A DNA stretch of 64,000 nt from Ignelater luminosus (GCA_011009095.1 VTPC01002281.1:1-64000); one strand, 5' to 3'. Positions 1-13,680 are shown, counted from the first letter of the stretch. Numbers and translations are program-made. The notes: a model not told the origin generated them from the letters alone.

Positions 1-170
1 ACATAAACGTACCGTTTTACATTCCAGTCTTTATAGCTAATCATCTTTGTTTGTTTTATTCTAACAGGTAAAATCATGATCGATAAAAACATTGACGACA
101 AACGAAAGGTAGTTTTATAAATTTGTTACACAAAAACTGCACTAAATCGTTTCTCATCAATATAACTAGG

Positions 171-192
171 TACGTCTATGGTTTAAAAACGT
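171..192 (+). promoter_or_regulatory. Conserved upstream block of subfamily A genes (copy 1)
   Basis: TACGTCTATG followed by a TTTAAAA-rich stretch. The same 10-mer plus TTTAAAA occurs at 14504 upstream of the other A gene, at nearly the same distance from its start. It may be part of a promoter, or simply sequence left from gene duplication. Confidence 0.4.
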
Positions 193-267
193 TGAATAGA
201 ATCGTGGAAAAATATCTACTTTTAAATAAACACAGTTCGAATGGGTAGGTTTACGCTAATTTGTGCA

Positions 268-1014
268 ATGTATCAATATGTTGTTACCACATTTAAGAAA
301 ATTATGGTTTGCATACTATGTGTCTGTTTTCTAAAGGATTTTGTACAGGTAATGTTTTATTGATTATCTTGATTTGTTTTATCTTCATATTTCTTGTTAA
401 TGTTTAGACTCAGAGTGCTGAAAATTTTCTGATAGAAAGTTATGAATGGTGTAAAAATCTCACAAACCCAACAATCAAGGTTTACGTGACGTTTAAAGAT
501 TTTATACCAGGACATCAAACTATTGACGCTAACTTAAGTACACCTATTACAATGGGAGAAAATGCTGTGGTAACTTAAAAATAATATTTTCTCAATCATT
601 CAAATTAGTAATTTTATTTAATTTATAATTAGTTGAGGATATATTTAGAACTTGAAGCTAAACTGAGACGTGACCGTTGGGTTCATTTGATTACCCTTGA
701 AGATGACTTTTGTCGTATGGCACAAATGTACTTTGGAGAATTTTGGTATGACCTTGAAAGAGCCGCTGCTGTACTTCCGAGGACGTGTCCTATACAAAGG
801 GTAAAATATTGGTTGACTCGCTTTTAGAATAACATGAAAAATTATCTAATTTCAGGGAAATTACCATATTATGAATCATAAACTGAATTTTGCAAAATTA
901 AAATTGCAAACCTTTCCATTTGGAAGATTGAGGGTTACAATGTTAATGCAAGACAAATCCACTAAAAATGTTTTATGTTGTTCTATTGGTATAATTGCAA
1001 ATTACGCTCCTTGA
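268..1014 (+). CDS. CheB/DUF1091-like secreted protein, subfamily A, copy 1
   Basis: Four exons: 268-348, 408-569, 633-800 and 856-1014. All introns are phase 0 with GT-AG ends. The product is about 189 residues. Exon 1 gives a hydrophobic leader (core IMVCILCVCFL) that reads as a signal peptide. The body carries WVHL, EDDFC, a CP motif, then GNYH, FPFGR and a C-terminal cysteine, as in the DUF1091/CheB branch of the ML lipid-binding superfamily. Drosophila CheB proteins act in contact pheromone sensing; that role here is inference. I chose the ATG at 268 because it lies 97 bp below a block that also sits 98 bp above the start of copy 3. An in-frame ATG at 241 and another at 304 are alternatives. 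The cysteine found at the start of exon 3 in subfamily B is absent, and so is its likely partner in exon 4. An NLT glycosylation site is present. The reading frame is intact. Confidence 0.75.
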
Positions 1015-1713
1015 TGATCATATTGGAATTGTGTCTGTTGTTACAACTTTAATGTTAAATTTATTATTTAAAAAATTTCTACTTGGATTACTCAATGGCA
1101 AATCATCATATTTTATGACAACCTAAATGATAATATACTAAATAGTCAGATAATAATTGTGATGATTTGACAGGGAATCATCTACCTTTGGGTTTAAGTA
1201 AAATAATTGGCAAGTACTTATTTTAAATTGCTTCTATTAATAAAGATACTCTGTCACGTTTGTAGTTTTCTTACTAAGAATACACTAAAAGAAAGACAAA
1301 TACTGCAAAAATAAGAAGTCAACTTCATTTTTATAATCATTAAAATTTATAGTTACTGAAATGATTTCCTTCAATATTAACATTTTTACTGCTTATTATA
1401 AAATTTTGCAAAGTAGACTTACCTCCTTTAGAAAAGCATTGTCATTTATTTGTTTTGGTCACTGTAAGCATTCTTCTGCCAAGTTCTGTTTAATAAGAAA
1501 ATATAAAATTTTGAAATTAAAGCTTGAATAGGGATTCGAAATGATTTTTCAAGATATATTTACAAAAAAAAAACTGAAAAACTTAATTTTTTATTAATTT
1601 GCTATTTCAAATTCTTTATAATTGTTATTAACAAATTCAACTATAAAATAATTACAAATAAAAGACCTTTTTCGCAAAGTTAGGGCAAGATTTGTGTGAC
1701 CCACTTCCACAAG
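1015..1713. other. Intergenic, no gene seen
   Basis: AT-rich DNA following the first array gene. I see no coding signal, repeat or RNA gene. Confidence 0.5.
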
Positions 1714-2060
1714 TCACACAATCTTAGCCATACTTTCTTTTTTTCTTAGCTTAATCTTTGAACCTAGGAATTGTGGATTTGTCGGCATAGACCCGAGTCT
1801 TCCCAAAGCCCCAAAAAAGAAAAATGAAATCACATGGCCAGGAAATATTCCTTGTAACAACTCCATTGTTACATAATGTACACCATTCACAGTCAGTGCA
1901 TTCTCGGCTGCATTGTTGATGAAGTACAGCTTAATTACTCCGCCATGGTGGATACATTGGCTTTTCATAAACCACTCGAGGATTATCTTTGCCCCAAACC
2001 TAACAGTTTTGTTTGTTGTTGAAAGTGTGCCTCGTCGTTAAAGATGATTTTTTTATTCTT
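1714..2060 (-). pseudogene. Mariner/Tc1-like transposase remnant
   Basis: Read on the minus strand, this stretch gives a C-terminal transposase fragment split between frames. One frame reads AAENALTVNGVHYVTM, which matches the 'NDAGNAVTVNGERYRAM' region of insect mariner-like transposases. Another frame then gives RNISWPCDFIFLFWGFGKTRVYADK pieces, corresponding to the family's 'NISWPPRSCDLTPLDFFLWGFVKDKVYAD' segment. Frameshifts and stops make it non-functional. I found no terminal repeats, so the element boundaries are unknown. Confidence 0.55.
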
Positions 2061-4279
2061 GATTTTGCAATACTAGATTTCAAATGTACTCATAGTCTGT
2101 TAACTTAAGTCCTTCATTGTTTGAGTCGTAGATTTCAAAAATAAAATTATTGTAAGTTAATATCTAAAAGAATCTTAATTTATTTCTTTTACTTTTCATG
2201 TTTTCAATAAACTTGCAGATTTTGTAGCAAAACTTGGCTTTCGACTTTCCGCAGAAGGTTATTAGTTTTTCAAGATTCACTTTCTTCTCTTTGATTCAAA
2301 TTACAATTATTGTTTTTGGTCTTTGTTGATTATTTTCACTATGTTTTGCCAAGGGAAAATACTTGATTGTTTAACGTCACTTCACAAAAATAGAATATGG
2401 CAAAATTTACTTTTAATTAGGATGCTACTTTTCTCTTCTAATGTCACTTGTTGAGCCTTAAAACATTAGTGATTGGTATGAGTTAAATTACAAAATATAC
2501 AAATAAAAAACTTACCTGGTTTTTGAACTCCGGAGTTTTTCTCATTGTGTTTCGCATCTTCTGAGACATGTTGACTAATACTTTTAACATTTCCAATCTT
2601 TTTTTGTTTTTCCACCTCGGCCTTGAAAAATTCGCAATGATCTTTTGCCAGAATAAAAATTACCTACTACTAAGTTTTCCCTAGAGCATCAAAATTAACC
2701 TTATTTTATAATATCTATTGGTAAGCAAAATTCTATTATTGAGTATTACTGACTATTTATTTATAATCATCAAGTGACTTTAAATTTTGTGAATGGGCAT
2801 TAATACAATCATAATGTAACTTACCTTAATGGCATAATTTGTGTGTACCTTGTAACTGATCAATCATGATATTTATGTAATAACTGTCTAATATAAAAGT
2901 CTAAGGGTAAATTATCTTTCTTTCAAATCTATTATCACTTTCTTTGTTGGTAGGTAAATTGTAACAAACTTTTTTGCGTTTCCATTGACAGACTGTAGTA
3001 GATACTGGAACTTCACTTCGTTACCTATCTCACTTTCATAGATGCGACTCTAGAACATAATGCAATTCTTTAGATCTCCATCGAATTTCTTAAATTTCAA
3101 TTTTGGTAGATTGTAACTAACTTGTTCACTTATCTGCGTAGATAATTCTTTTGTCTTTGTTTTTGTTGTTCTTTTTATTTAGTTCTTCTTTTTTTCTACT
3201 AATTTTATCATATATATATATCCTTATAGTTTTCTCACTCTTTTATCTTGTTATTCCATTCTTCTTCTTTCATATCTGCCTTATATATCAAGTTGTGAAT
3301 ATCTTCATCAATCTGAAGAAGACATTCTGTTTTACTAAAAGTATTTAAAGATTTCAAGACTAATATTCTCTTCATTATTACATTTTGTGTTTTCTGTTGA
3401 AAAATACTGCCTTAAAGACTTTCGTTCACCTTTTAAACTTTTTAATTCATTTCTTACTTGTTTTTATACCCGATAGCTATTATTTTACAGTAAAAGAGTT
3501 AAAAAATGATTGATTCTTTGATATTTACAACACTCTATGTTATAATCTCTGAATTAAACCAAAACAAGTCAGGAAGGTTGTGGGTAATGGGCATAACACA
3601 ATTTACTTTTATTCATCTTTTTTTTATATGTTTGTTCTAGGCGCCATTAATCTTATTATCAAATAATATAAATATAATGGAAAGATTTAAAATCCATTAT
3701 AACAAACAAGTAATGGATAAAGACAAAATTTATTAATAAAATAATTTAATAAGGAAAAAAGAAGATATTTAGAATTTTATATAAAGTTCTTAATTTGAAA
3801 TAATTTAAATAAAATAAAACTGTGAAGTTTTTATTTTCTTTATAATCAGAAATCAAATAAATATGCATATGAACGAAATATAAGTTCTTGTAGTTTGACT
3901 TAAATTTGGATTTACCTTGTATTAAGTTCCATAAATTCAGACCTGATCAATCAAATAAATTCATGACCTTTGAGGTCATCTAGAAACGTCACCAAGGGAG
4001 GCAAGTTAATAAATTCTATAACCTTGCCGTGCTCATATACCGTAGGTGACTACAGCGTCGAGAATGGCTTAGTAATTTTCATTTTATTCTGCTAACAATG
4101 AAAGTTATGAACGGCCATTGATCCGCTCACATATTATGTAACCTTCCTGACATGAAATTTTATATGCTAGTGGCGGTCTCATCAACATTAGTGCAATAGC
4201 TTTGTTTGACGTCACTGGCTTCTCATGCAACCTGCAGCCTCACAGGGTTTAAACACGTCGTCACTGCTTGTTTGTTAAT
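2061..4279. other. Intergenic, no gene seen
   Basis: Very AT-rich sequence with a T/C-rich tract near 3150-3280 and a short TATATATATA run near 3212. The open frames there are low-complexity (Ser/Phe/Leu-rich) and look non-coding. Confidence 0.5.
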
Positions 4280-4625
4280 TTAGCCTATAACCTTCTAAAG
4301 GTACGATCATGAATTAGCTATCCAACGAATCGAAAGGTACGCCCTCCACGAACCTTCTTAATAGAACTAGAAATACGATCATGGGTCAGAATATGCCACT
4401 CAGTGGATCACCTTCAATGGACCAAAGGTTTCTATTAACCTTTTCAACAGATCGAAAGATGTGATCCTAAATCGAGATTTACATTCTAACAGATAGCTAC
4501 AATTTCGCCTTCTATTAACTTATTTAACAGTGGTAAAGCTACAATGATGGTTCAGAATGTATCATTTAATGGGCTACATTATGTCGGTAAAGTCGGGCTT
4601 TGCCCTCTATTTACCTTTTTATTCA
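4280..4625 (+). repeat. Degenerate tandem repeat, period about 80-95 bp
   Basis: Phrases recur with drift. CTTCTTAATAGAACTAGAAA (near 4353), TCTATTAACC (near 4430), TCTATTAACTTATTTAACAG (near 4512) and CTCTATTTACC (near 4603) each start a unit. Most units contain an 'ACGATCATGGGTCAGAAT'-like segment. It looks like an old satellite or subterminal array. Unit boundaries are approximate. Confidence 0.35.
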
Positions 4626-7516
4626 GGCAAAAAAGGCGCCAAGATTGAATTTTGCCACGGGCACAAGAGATCTTAGTTGTACTTGTGTATTAAACAACAT
4701 TGGAACTGATAGTCTTCGTTTATTTGAAATCGGTTAATAGAATACTCGTAATCCGTAACTTGAATACCGAAGTAGTTATAAAGTGTAGCTTGTTTAAACA
4801 AAGGCCGAATAGATTTTAAAAATTTAGACAGTTTTAAAAACAAAAATACCTAGTTTATTAGATATTCGAAACGAGCTAAATATTCCAAATATCTAAAATT
4901 ATACAGCGTTGAAAACCGTTTATACCTATTTTCGGGATTCTACATCAAAGTTCTCAGTATATTAAGTATTCCTTATTATTTAAAAGTTGGTACAAAGTAG
5001 GCCATTGAAATTAAAAGGTGACCTTATTTTGCAGCTGAAATTCTCTTTGAAGCAAAACTTCAAACCGGAAGTCTCTATTTCATTCGATATTCAAGTTGTA
5101 ATGAAAACCCTGTTCAAACATACATCCTAACCGGGAGGAACAAATGCGCATCGTCAGATGAGGGCTTATTCTTGACCAAATGTAATTTATTAGAGACTGC
5201 TTGTTGTTTCTGAACCTACGCTCATCTGATGCAGCTCTATTAGTTAATCTTATTTGGCAAATAGTAATTTAAGCTAGCAAAAACAAAAGAATGCTCAAAA
5301 AAGACTTAATTTTGAATGGATGATTGAGTGACATACGCCATTGTTCTTCTATCTGTGGCCGAATTTTAGCTAATTACCTAAAAAAACCACAGAACGGAGC
5401 TGTTTGAGCACAAATCTGGGCCTAGAAATGAATACTAAAAATCTCACATACTCAATGTATTTTATATGTTAGTTTTGGCCCAAAACCGACTTTTACCGTA
5501 TACCGTCCTTAAAACTACATAAATTGAAAAATTCCAATATTAAAGAAAATTGGACTAGCAGTATGGAAGGTTTAACTAGCTTTGCTCACAATGTATAAAT
5601 CATAAATAATAAATAACTGAAAATACATTAAACTCCAATGCTAATTTCATGCATAGTTTTATAAACAAAATAAAATAAGTAAGTTAATAATTGTTTAGCT
5701 TTCATTATAAATTTAATGATTAAGTTCGTCTATATTGGTAGATAAGAACACCAGAAAAAGTTCTTTTAAAACTTCATTCCATAGCTGCTTCAGCAAACAA
5801 GATCAGTACCATAAGGATCTTCAAAATAATTGATCCAAAAGATCATTTCATAATTACCAGAAGATTATCTGCCCAAAAGCCGAAACTTAACAGATAAACA
5901 TGTTGGGCAAAGCAGACAGCAAATCTATATGGTATACACCTTAGAAGACCATACAATAACCATTCAGAAATAATAATAACTAAAGAAAAAACCATAAACA
6001 ATTTATACGGATTACCCATTGCAAAGAACTTGATATTATTTTACTTTGATATTTGCAAGCTTTAAATGCTCGGTGTTTTATTGACAGAATTTTTAATGAA
6101 GATTCATTAAACGAGATTAACTTGGAAAATATCTAAAAATTAGATTCAGATAACTATTATTCCAAACGAAAAAAATTACAATTCAAAAACAAAAACTTTT
6201 CTGAAGCATGGAAAATGAGACATCTTGAAATTTATGCGACGTATGGAATAAAATTGTTAAAAGAATCAGTTCATTGTTTTTGCAAAAGTTATATGCGACT
6301 TAGGTAGAATGCGTTGAATGATGATTTATTACAAACAAGATTGGACCTTCTTTACTGGTCTCAACAAACTTTCAAAAATGCTCTAGATACTCTAGGAAAA
6401 GTTTTTTAGGAATCCAACTCTTTTTGAACAGACGTAAACCAATCCTAAAGCACCACCTTTTTGGAAAAAAAGCAGTCCTTTTTTGCCAAGGCAATATATG
6501 CAAATTTTGGAAGGACGTAGAAACCTATTGGACAAAACACGTATACTACTGTAATATTTTCTCTTTTCTACAGCTGGTAGCAGATTCCACTTTCTTTAAT
6601 TCTTCCTTGAAAAGAGATTTTTCTAAAACGCACTACGTTTGGCTCCAATTTGGTTACGTTTATAAAAAATATATTGACTTATTCTTTATTATTTAAGGTT
6701 TGATTATTGTTAGATGCTTCATGCTTTCGCAAGGAAACTTGAAGAAGATATCTGCTAGCTATCATCACCGGCAGACTTTTTCTCATTGCAGAATTCAATC
6801 TCGTTTGTTTATGGTAATAGGAAACATTTTTATTTGTTTAAATCAAATGTTACTATATCAAGTTCTTAACTAACCACTGCTTATATATCAAGACGGTCAA
6901 TAACTGAAAATCTACTGTGGCTCCTACTGTTCATTTGAAGTCCTGCACATTTATAATAATTTTAATTAACTTACTTAAGAACAAATTACCTGTAGATTAA
7001 TTATTTCAAGTCTGACTAACTAGCTATTCTACAGCCTTTACAAAATTTAATTCTGAAAGAACACCCTATATGGAGATTAAATTAACAATAATCCACCTAT
7101 CCAACGTTTGTTAGCATGGCGTTGGAATTAATTAAGTTGTAAACAATATCATAAAAGATAAAATTAAAAGACGCCAATAACTAATAGAATGAATACTAGT
7201 ATGTTATTATAAGCAATAAATTTATAAAAATTAGAAATTAATCTACAATAAAAGTTAGCAGTTCTATAACAGTCATATTAACGACAACTTATTTTTTTAT
7301 CTATAAGTGAATGATTTTTATTCACACAAAAGTTTATATGGTTTAAATTAAGCTAAACCTAAACAATTGTGTATTTCATATAAGGTCAATGGAATAAAAT
7401 AGCGGAAGCACATGATACAGCATTATTGTAGATTTTCCTGTTGTGGATGTAATTTAAACACACATTCGTTTTCATTATTTGAGTAACTACAGCGTAGTTA
7501 TACATATGGCAGAAAA
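4626..7516. other. Intergenic, no gene seen
   Basis: No convincing gene. An imperfect inverted pair occurs at about 5148-5165 (GCGCATCGTCAGATGAGGGC) and 5218-5234 (ACGCTCATCTGATGCAG). The 90-codon frame at 6424-6696 has no recognisable domain and unremarkable composition, and I do not call it. Confidence 0.45.
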
Positions 7517-8455
7517 ATGAATTTGTCACATTGTATAACTACTATATTTCTGTTTAATCGATTATTATTGGTGTTGGTACGTAATTCATATAAACTCTAT
7601 TACTATTACTTATTTTAATAGTTATCTATCATTTGATCTAAAGATGGAAACAACCGAACATTTTCGTATAGAGAGTATTTCTATGTGCGAAGAAGTGCCC
7701 AATCAGTTGGTGAAATTTTATTTAACACCCAAAGACTATACAGCAGGGACTCAGACAGTAGATATTAACATGACGTCTCCAAAGTCAATTGGTGAAAATA
7801 CACGGGTAGATCAGTGAAAATTGGTATGTCCAAAAATGAATTTTCTAAACAGACAACAGTAATTTCGGTTTAGCTTTGAAAATATTTTGAAAAGAATGTG
7901 TTAGGCTAAAAGAAATTGAATTTTTAATTAGAAGTAACTATTGAAAATTCATTTTAAGGACATACTATAATGTATTCAACTGTACAGCCTAAACACTTCT
8001 CATGATCTTTTACATTTTTGTTTTAGTTAAACTGTATGGGATATTTAGGCGTTCGTGAACGTTGGGTTTATTTATTTACTTATGAAGATGATTTTTGTTT
8101 TGTACTTAGAGCATACGTTGGTCAACTGTTTTATGACATGGAAAGAGCTGCTGGTATTTTACCTGGAAGCTGTCCTATCTCTCAAGTAAGTCTTAGTTTT
8201 TCAATATATTATTGTGCGTTTCCTCCACTTTGCCTATTTCTGAACGATTTTTGTTATTTCAACACTCATCTACAGTTTCTGTACACTGTCTCTTTGTAGG
8301 GAACCTATCATGCTGTTAATTTTACATTAAATTTTCAAACAATGAAGTTGCAGTATTTTCCTTTTGGTAAAGTTAAATATGTATTGAAATGTTCTGACAA
8401 AACTACTAAGACTGTAACTTCCTGCTTGAATGTTATCATTGTGAACCACGCATAA
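7517..8455 (+). CDS. CheB/DUF1091-like secreted protein, subfamily B, copy 2
   Basis: Four exons: 7517-7576, 7644-7805, 8027-8185 and 8300-8455. They encode 20, 54, 53 and 51 residues (178 in total), all joined in phase 0. Exon 1 reads MNLSHCITTIFLFNRLLLVL, a short signal peptide. The six cysteines of the B pattern are present: MCEE, LNC, EDDFC, SCP, LKC and TSCLN. The segment RWVYLF...EDDFC...LFYDMERAAG followed by CP, GTYH and FPFGK matches DUF1091/CheB proteins. NMT and NFT are possible N-glycosylation sites. The exon 2 acceptor (TAAAG|ATG) is preceded by a tempting AATAG that would put a stop in frame. AATAAA-like signals lie near 8540. The gene appears intact and is probably extracellular. 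Confidence 0.77.
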
Positions 8456-11400
8456 ACAACAGAAGAAGCATCAATGCGTGTAAATGTAACCAAGAAGTAT
8501 AATTAAATTTTACGTTATATTATTTTTGTTTAAATAACTAATAAAAGTTAATTATAAATAAGTACAGGAATCTTTTGCAAGACTACTAAAACCATATACT
8601 AAGTTGGAAAGCCAAAATATAAAAACTACATTACAATAATGGCAAGATTAAAGATGAGTCCATTAAAGGTAAGTTTCAGGAGGAGATTCATGAACAGCAA
8701 ATTATGAAATCCTATTGTCACCAGTAGTGTCGTTCAGGCAATCGTCTTAAGGTCCATTTAATTCTTTGGCTTATGTTGGCTAAAACAATTTACATTATCG
8801 CTTGCACGTGCAAGTCACTGACATCAAGATACGTTTCAGTTTAGGGGTTACAGCATCCAAAGATCTAACAGCAGAGTCGGATCAAACAATAGATTAATAT
8901 TGAAAACAAAGCACAGACGTTTGTTTCTTTACTTATTGATTCATCATTTTTTGTTTCTATCAAAATTTTGAGTTATGAAAGGGAAACAATCCAATACAAA
9001 CTACATGTCTGGCAATTACATAATTTAAAACAAGCGGAGTTTATCTGGCAGTAAGTATACTAAAACTAACATAGTTCTTCTCGCCAATGTTGTTCAATCA
9101 CCATCTAAACATAACTGGCTTATAGAATTAGGCCACACATCAATGCTTGTAGTTGCCGAGCATCAAGTTGCCCTTATACTGTTTTCAGATTAGTTTTCTA
9201 TTATACCAGAAGAATAATTGAAGCAATGGAAATGACGAGTACGCAGCGATTAGATAAATTTTCGCAATCTTATAAGAGATTTTACTTTTATTATTTTTTA
9301 AAATATTTACCGATACGTATGTACAAGTTTGTATTTTTTAATTAAGTGTTAACCATAAAATATCAAAGCAGGCTTGAGTAGAGCTCAAGTTTAAACTTGG
9401 CTCAGGCAGTCTTGGTTACGACGAAATTTCAGAAATCACTTATAAACAATTCTATCTGACAGCGCTTTAATCTCAAAAGCATTGCAAAGTCATTCAATGC
9501 ACAGACTTAAAGTGAGCGCTGATTCAAAAGCTTAATTTCGTTTCTTTACACAACTTACCACCAAATAGAAATAAAAATTAGTTTTCTCAATCTGTCAACT
9601 TTTGTTATTATAAAAATCGTGTCAATCAATTGGCATTTCCACTTTGCCAGAATTTACATAGCGGCCTGCGTAACCTAATAACATCAATTCAAAGTGTTTA
9701 CTTCCCACCATTCTGGAAGTCTTTTTCATTCTCATCAGTGTGTCAAGACGTTGCTAAACTGCATCTGCCATTTGCCATTTAACACCATAGAGCGGCTGCC
9801 ACTCTGTGGCCAGACTGGACGTGGGAGGGGAACGTTGGGCTTCAGCACCACAAACTTTCGAATCAATTCTAACATCATTACTACCACAGCTTGGACACCC
9901 TGGGTAACACCATACACACTAGCCAGTGATAACGCATCAACTCCGTTACAATAAATTAGCCGGGTCTGGGCTGACGCGACGCGACGGGTAGTTATGGACG
10001 GTCTGTTTTGTGCGAGTTTGATTGCATGCATTTATTCATTAAACCAGGTCTGCGTGCCTACACTTGTAATTTTCCATTCCACCATTAAATTTCCATTCCA
10101 CAAACTGAAGAGAAAATTAACTTTTAGGATATCTACCTTCAGCGACTAACAACAGTATCTTGTGTTCTACGATTGCGTGAATCTGTTAGTTAGGTACTTT
10201 CGTCATCTCCCAATTCATTTTTATATAGTCGATTTACCACGCAGCTGAATTTCGGATCTTCGATTTGCATGCCTCCTACACCATCACCACTCCAGACGTT
10301 TCCAAAGTTAGCGACTTCAAGTCGTCTAAGCACCACTCATATGTTCCCTTTCGCGACGCTCTGGGTAAAAGTTTATCTACAATTGTGGCCAAGTTACTCA
10401 TTGGCGTTTTCCAAAATGATTGTGCTATGGAATGTTGACGAGATTACGCAAAGTCTCACATCCAATACAGTATTCCAAAGAATAGCACAAAGTGATGTTT
10501 GTCCAAGTCATCCTGACTATATGTTTTGCTAGTAAAGTTGCATTATCCTTGCACTTTGTAGTCTTTTGACAACGATTACGACGCAGTGCAAAGTGCTACT
10601 TGAATATTTAAATTCGACGTGCACCATCACAGCTCGTTTTGCAAGTGTCTGCTTTATTCTTCACTTCATCAAAATTCAGTTCCACTGACAGAAGAGAAGA
10701 CTACCCTTACAATTTTTCAATTTCTACTCCAAGACTCTAAGATTGAAGACATTCACATTAGATGTCAACAACCAAAACAGGTAGTTGCCAGTCATTTGCT
10801 TCTGCTTCGCGTGAACTTCAGTCATCCATTCATCTCACTGGAGATTTGCTTGTGAGTGTGCACTTTATAATCCATTCTGCCAAAGCTAATTCTCCTGGCC
10901 AAAGAAACTATTTGTACAAAAGTTTTTACCACTTTTGATAGCATCAGAGATTAGCATTAATTGCATTGCATTAAAAATCTGTGTCTGTCAGAAGAGTCTT
11001 TTCTCTAACGCAATTTATACATCGAGTTATTCACACTCCTGATTACAACATATTTTTTTTCCAAATATGGTACTTTCTTTATTACTTATTAGGTAGAAAC
11101 TCAAGTTTATAAATTTCAAATTAATGAATATCAAGAGCTTGCCATAAAAGAATAACCAGAGTACTAGCTGTCTATAATCTATGCGTTTGTCATCTCAGCT
11201 GCTCACTTTGGCACCGGTCTAAAGTTGTTCAGTTAAGGGGATAAGGTATCTAATTATAAGATTTGTCATCTACGAAATGACTAAGTACATGCATAATAAT
11301 AAGAAATGCCTGTGCTAATAAGACCAAACTTTTCACCTTTGCACAAATAGGTAAGTACGTGTTAAACTTAACATACGAACAGAAGAAGATTAAAATGCTG

Positions 11401-11676
11401 CTTTTATTATAACCTTGAACCTGTTACGTCGAAGAACAATAGATCGTTCTATTTTTGTAACTACTGCAATCTCAAATGAAAAGGAGTATTATAGTAAATT
11501 ACTTTCAAACATCGTATGCAGCATTTTGATACTACTAGAACTAGTGAAGACTTCAGCGGAGGATCAAAATGAACTCAGTCCAGATAAGAAACAGGAAGAT
11601 TCGTAAATTTTCTTTTTAACTGTTTATAATTATAACAGTTTCTTTTGCCTTTTCAGAAGAAAGTTGACAAAACACC
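8456..11676. other. Intergenic, no recognised gene
   Basis: The stretch 9690-10860 is less AT-rich and has several 80-100-codon frames on both strands. None shows a domain I know, none has clear splice partners, and the opposite-strand frames overlap. It may be an unrecognised transposon fragment. The rest is AT-rich with no signal. Confidence 0.4.
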
Positions 11677-13180
11677 ATGTCAGAAAGAACCCTAAAAGAT
11701 TTTTTGCTACAAATAAGAAGCTTTAAAAACGTGAAAACAAAGGAGAGTTCAAAAATCAAGACAGTACAAATAGCAGAACACGAAAAATATTCTCAAGATA
11801 CACAAGAGAATAGTAGAAGTGCTTATGATATGAACTACAAAGACGACAGAAACAAAAAAAAAACTAAAAACAGAGATGCATGTGTTAGTTTTTTTACATT
11901 AACCAAAAACGAGAAAACACGACAATCTGTTTTTAAAGATCTACTTCAGATTTCCATGGTTGGAATATACTATTATTACCAACAACTTTTACTGCTATTG
12001 AAACAATTCCAATTGCAGAATTTAAGATCATACACGAATGTGATGTATCAATTTCTAATGAAGGTAAAAACTTGTTCATGCAACAAAACCCTAGTTGAAT
12101 TGCTTTTGATAACATGCAAGTTGAAAACTGTCTAAGAAGGTCGTGATGAAACACCTTGAAGTAAGAATAAGGGAGGCCTTTTGAGTTCTTAGATTTTTTT
12201 CAAATCATGACCTTCCATTAAAATTGAAATTTGAAAATAACAAGAAATGCTAAATACTTTCACAATGGCATAGAGAATGAACTGCTAAAATACTAGCTAA
12301 TCAAGTTAAGAAGATGTCACCAATGAGGTTAAAAAGACATGGTTGTATGCAGTTCTAACAGATGAGACTAGAGATTTGTATTAACATACAAGATTTTTTG
12401 TGGGGTTTTATATTCACTAAACACTTGGATGCAGAATCTCTTGCAGAAATTATTAAGAATAAACTACATACTCGAATAAAGACTTAAGTTAGAAAACTGA
12501 CTAGCCCAAAGGTATGAGTGGACATCTCAATGGTATGCAAGCCAAATTTAAAGAAGACGTTTGGAGACAATAGACTTCTACACAAAAATACCTAAATCTT
12601 TAAATTTCTTTAATTTATCTCAAAATCTGTATTAATTTGTAAGTCACTTTATGATTCTTCCAGAAAAATTACGACCTACAGATCAACTGATACAATTGAA
12701 AATGTTAATACAAATAAAATGGTCCGTTCAATATAGAATATGTGACACGATTGTAGAAACCTTTAAGGCAATAATGTGTTTGCTGCACATTTTGGCAAAG
12801 AAAGATAATGACAGAAGACTTTTACAAATCATCATCAGGCAGAAACTTTAGTGAAAGAAAGTGTTGCTTGTTTAAGAGACATGGGAAACAACAATAATAG
12901 AACAACTAAAATAGAAAGAAATACTGGAGAAGATTTGAAAGAAACAGAAGAAAAGTTAAAAACACATTGCTTTTATTCTAGGTATTACTGATAAAACTGT
13001 TAGCGAACTGACTTACAGCTTTACAAAGAATAAGGTATACTTTAGTGGACTTTTTAGTGCTTTACATCCACAGCATAAAAATTTTCTAAATACTAAGCAT
13101 CTAATGGACTATAAAATTCACTCTTCGAAACGGTATGAAGCAACCATAAAAGCGAAATGTTTATTACTAAAGCGACATCA
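11677..13180 (+). pseudogene. hAT transposase remnant (ZMYM1-like type)
   Basis: Several plus-strand frames together give a decayed hAT transposase. An N-terminal Lys-rich part begins MSERTLKDFLLQIRSFKN at 11677. YAVLTDETRD appears near 12350, where such transposases have the catalytic 'DETRD'. MSGHLNGMQAKFKED lies near 12515, matching the 'GASNMSGKYNGVQAKFKE' segment. SVQYRICDTIVETFKAIM lies near 12720. A further stretch, LTYSFTKNKVYFSGLFSALHP, lies near 13010. Stops and frame changes separate these blocks, so it is dead. Terminal repeats were not identified. Confidence 0.6.
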
Positions 13181-13189
13181 TTCAGGAAC

Positions 13190-13680
13190 CTTGTAAACTT
13201 TTACAAGATAGCACAGTAGCACAGGAACTGGAAGATCAATACAATGGCCAACGGGTCTTATCGCCGATGGTAAACTAGGATACACAACAGACTTTTTATT
13301 TTTTGCAGAGAAGCCTGCTATCTTTCTTATGCAGAAGTAACAGTCAGTTAGATGATCCTTTTGTTTCCTTCATATCATAGGTACTGCGAAGGGCATACAT
13401 AGAGAGATTTGCACAAGAAACACAACAAATATGTGGTGTCCATTGCTTATCTTGATCTCCAACTTGACATCCAAAGTATAGACGATAAGCTGTGGTGTTT
13501 AGCAGTAAACTCTCCACACACGTAACAAAAACTGTCCGAATCGTCCGCACATTTACGGGACATGATTCATGTTTCTATAGTTATCCCTCAAAACACAAGA
13601 AATTTTCTTTGTTAAGCAGTGATAAAACTTCACTCGCTCCACAAAACAGTACTAACACTGAACAGGTTCAGACATGAGTA
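13190..13680 (-). pseudogene. Remnant of a repeated cysteine-rich insect ORF
   Basis: On the minus strand a frame contains AYRLYFGCQVGDQDKQWTPH followed by ICCVSCANL. This 'YFGCKVGDQDKSWAPHICCNSC' motif is known from a protein repeated many times in insect genomes and probably spread by a transposon. The continuation (13340 downward) has NCYFC-like and SAIRPVGH-like pieces in shifted frames. No full ORF survives. Confidence 0.5.

Noticed and set aside
3151..3348. 65-residue hydrophobic frame as a membrane protein
   Set aside because: It is a translated T/C-rich low-complexity tract with a TATATATA run. Such tracts always read as Phe/Leu/Ser/Ile.
6424..6696. 90-codon plus-strand frame
   Set aside because: Composition fits translated AT-rich spacer (many Phe, Tyr, Lys). 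No motif and no relatives among the features here.
9694..10031. Overlapping 86- and 98-codon frames on opposite strands in a less AT-rich patch
   Set aside because: No domain, signal peptide or splice partner recognised. The two frames shadow each other, and higher G+C alone lengthens random frames.
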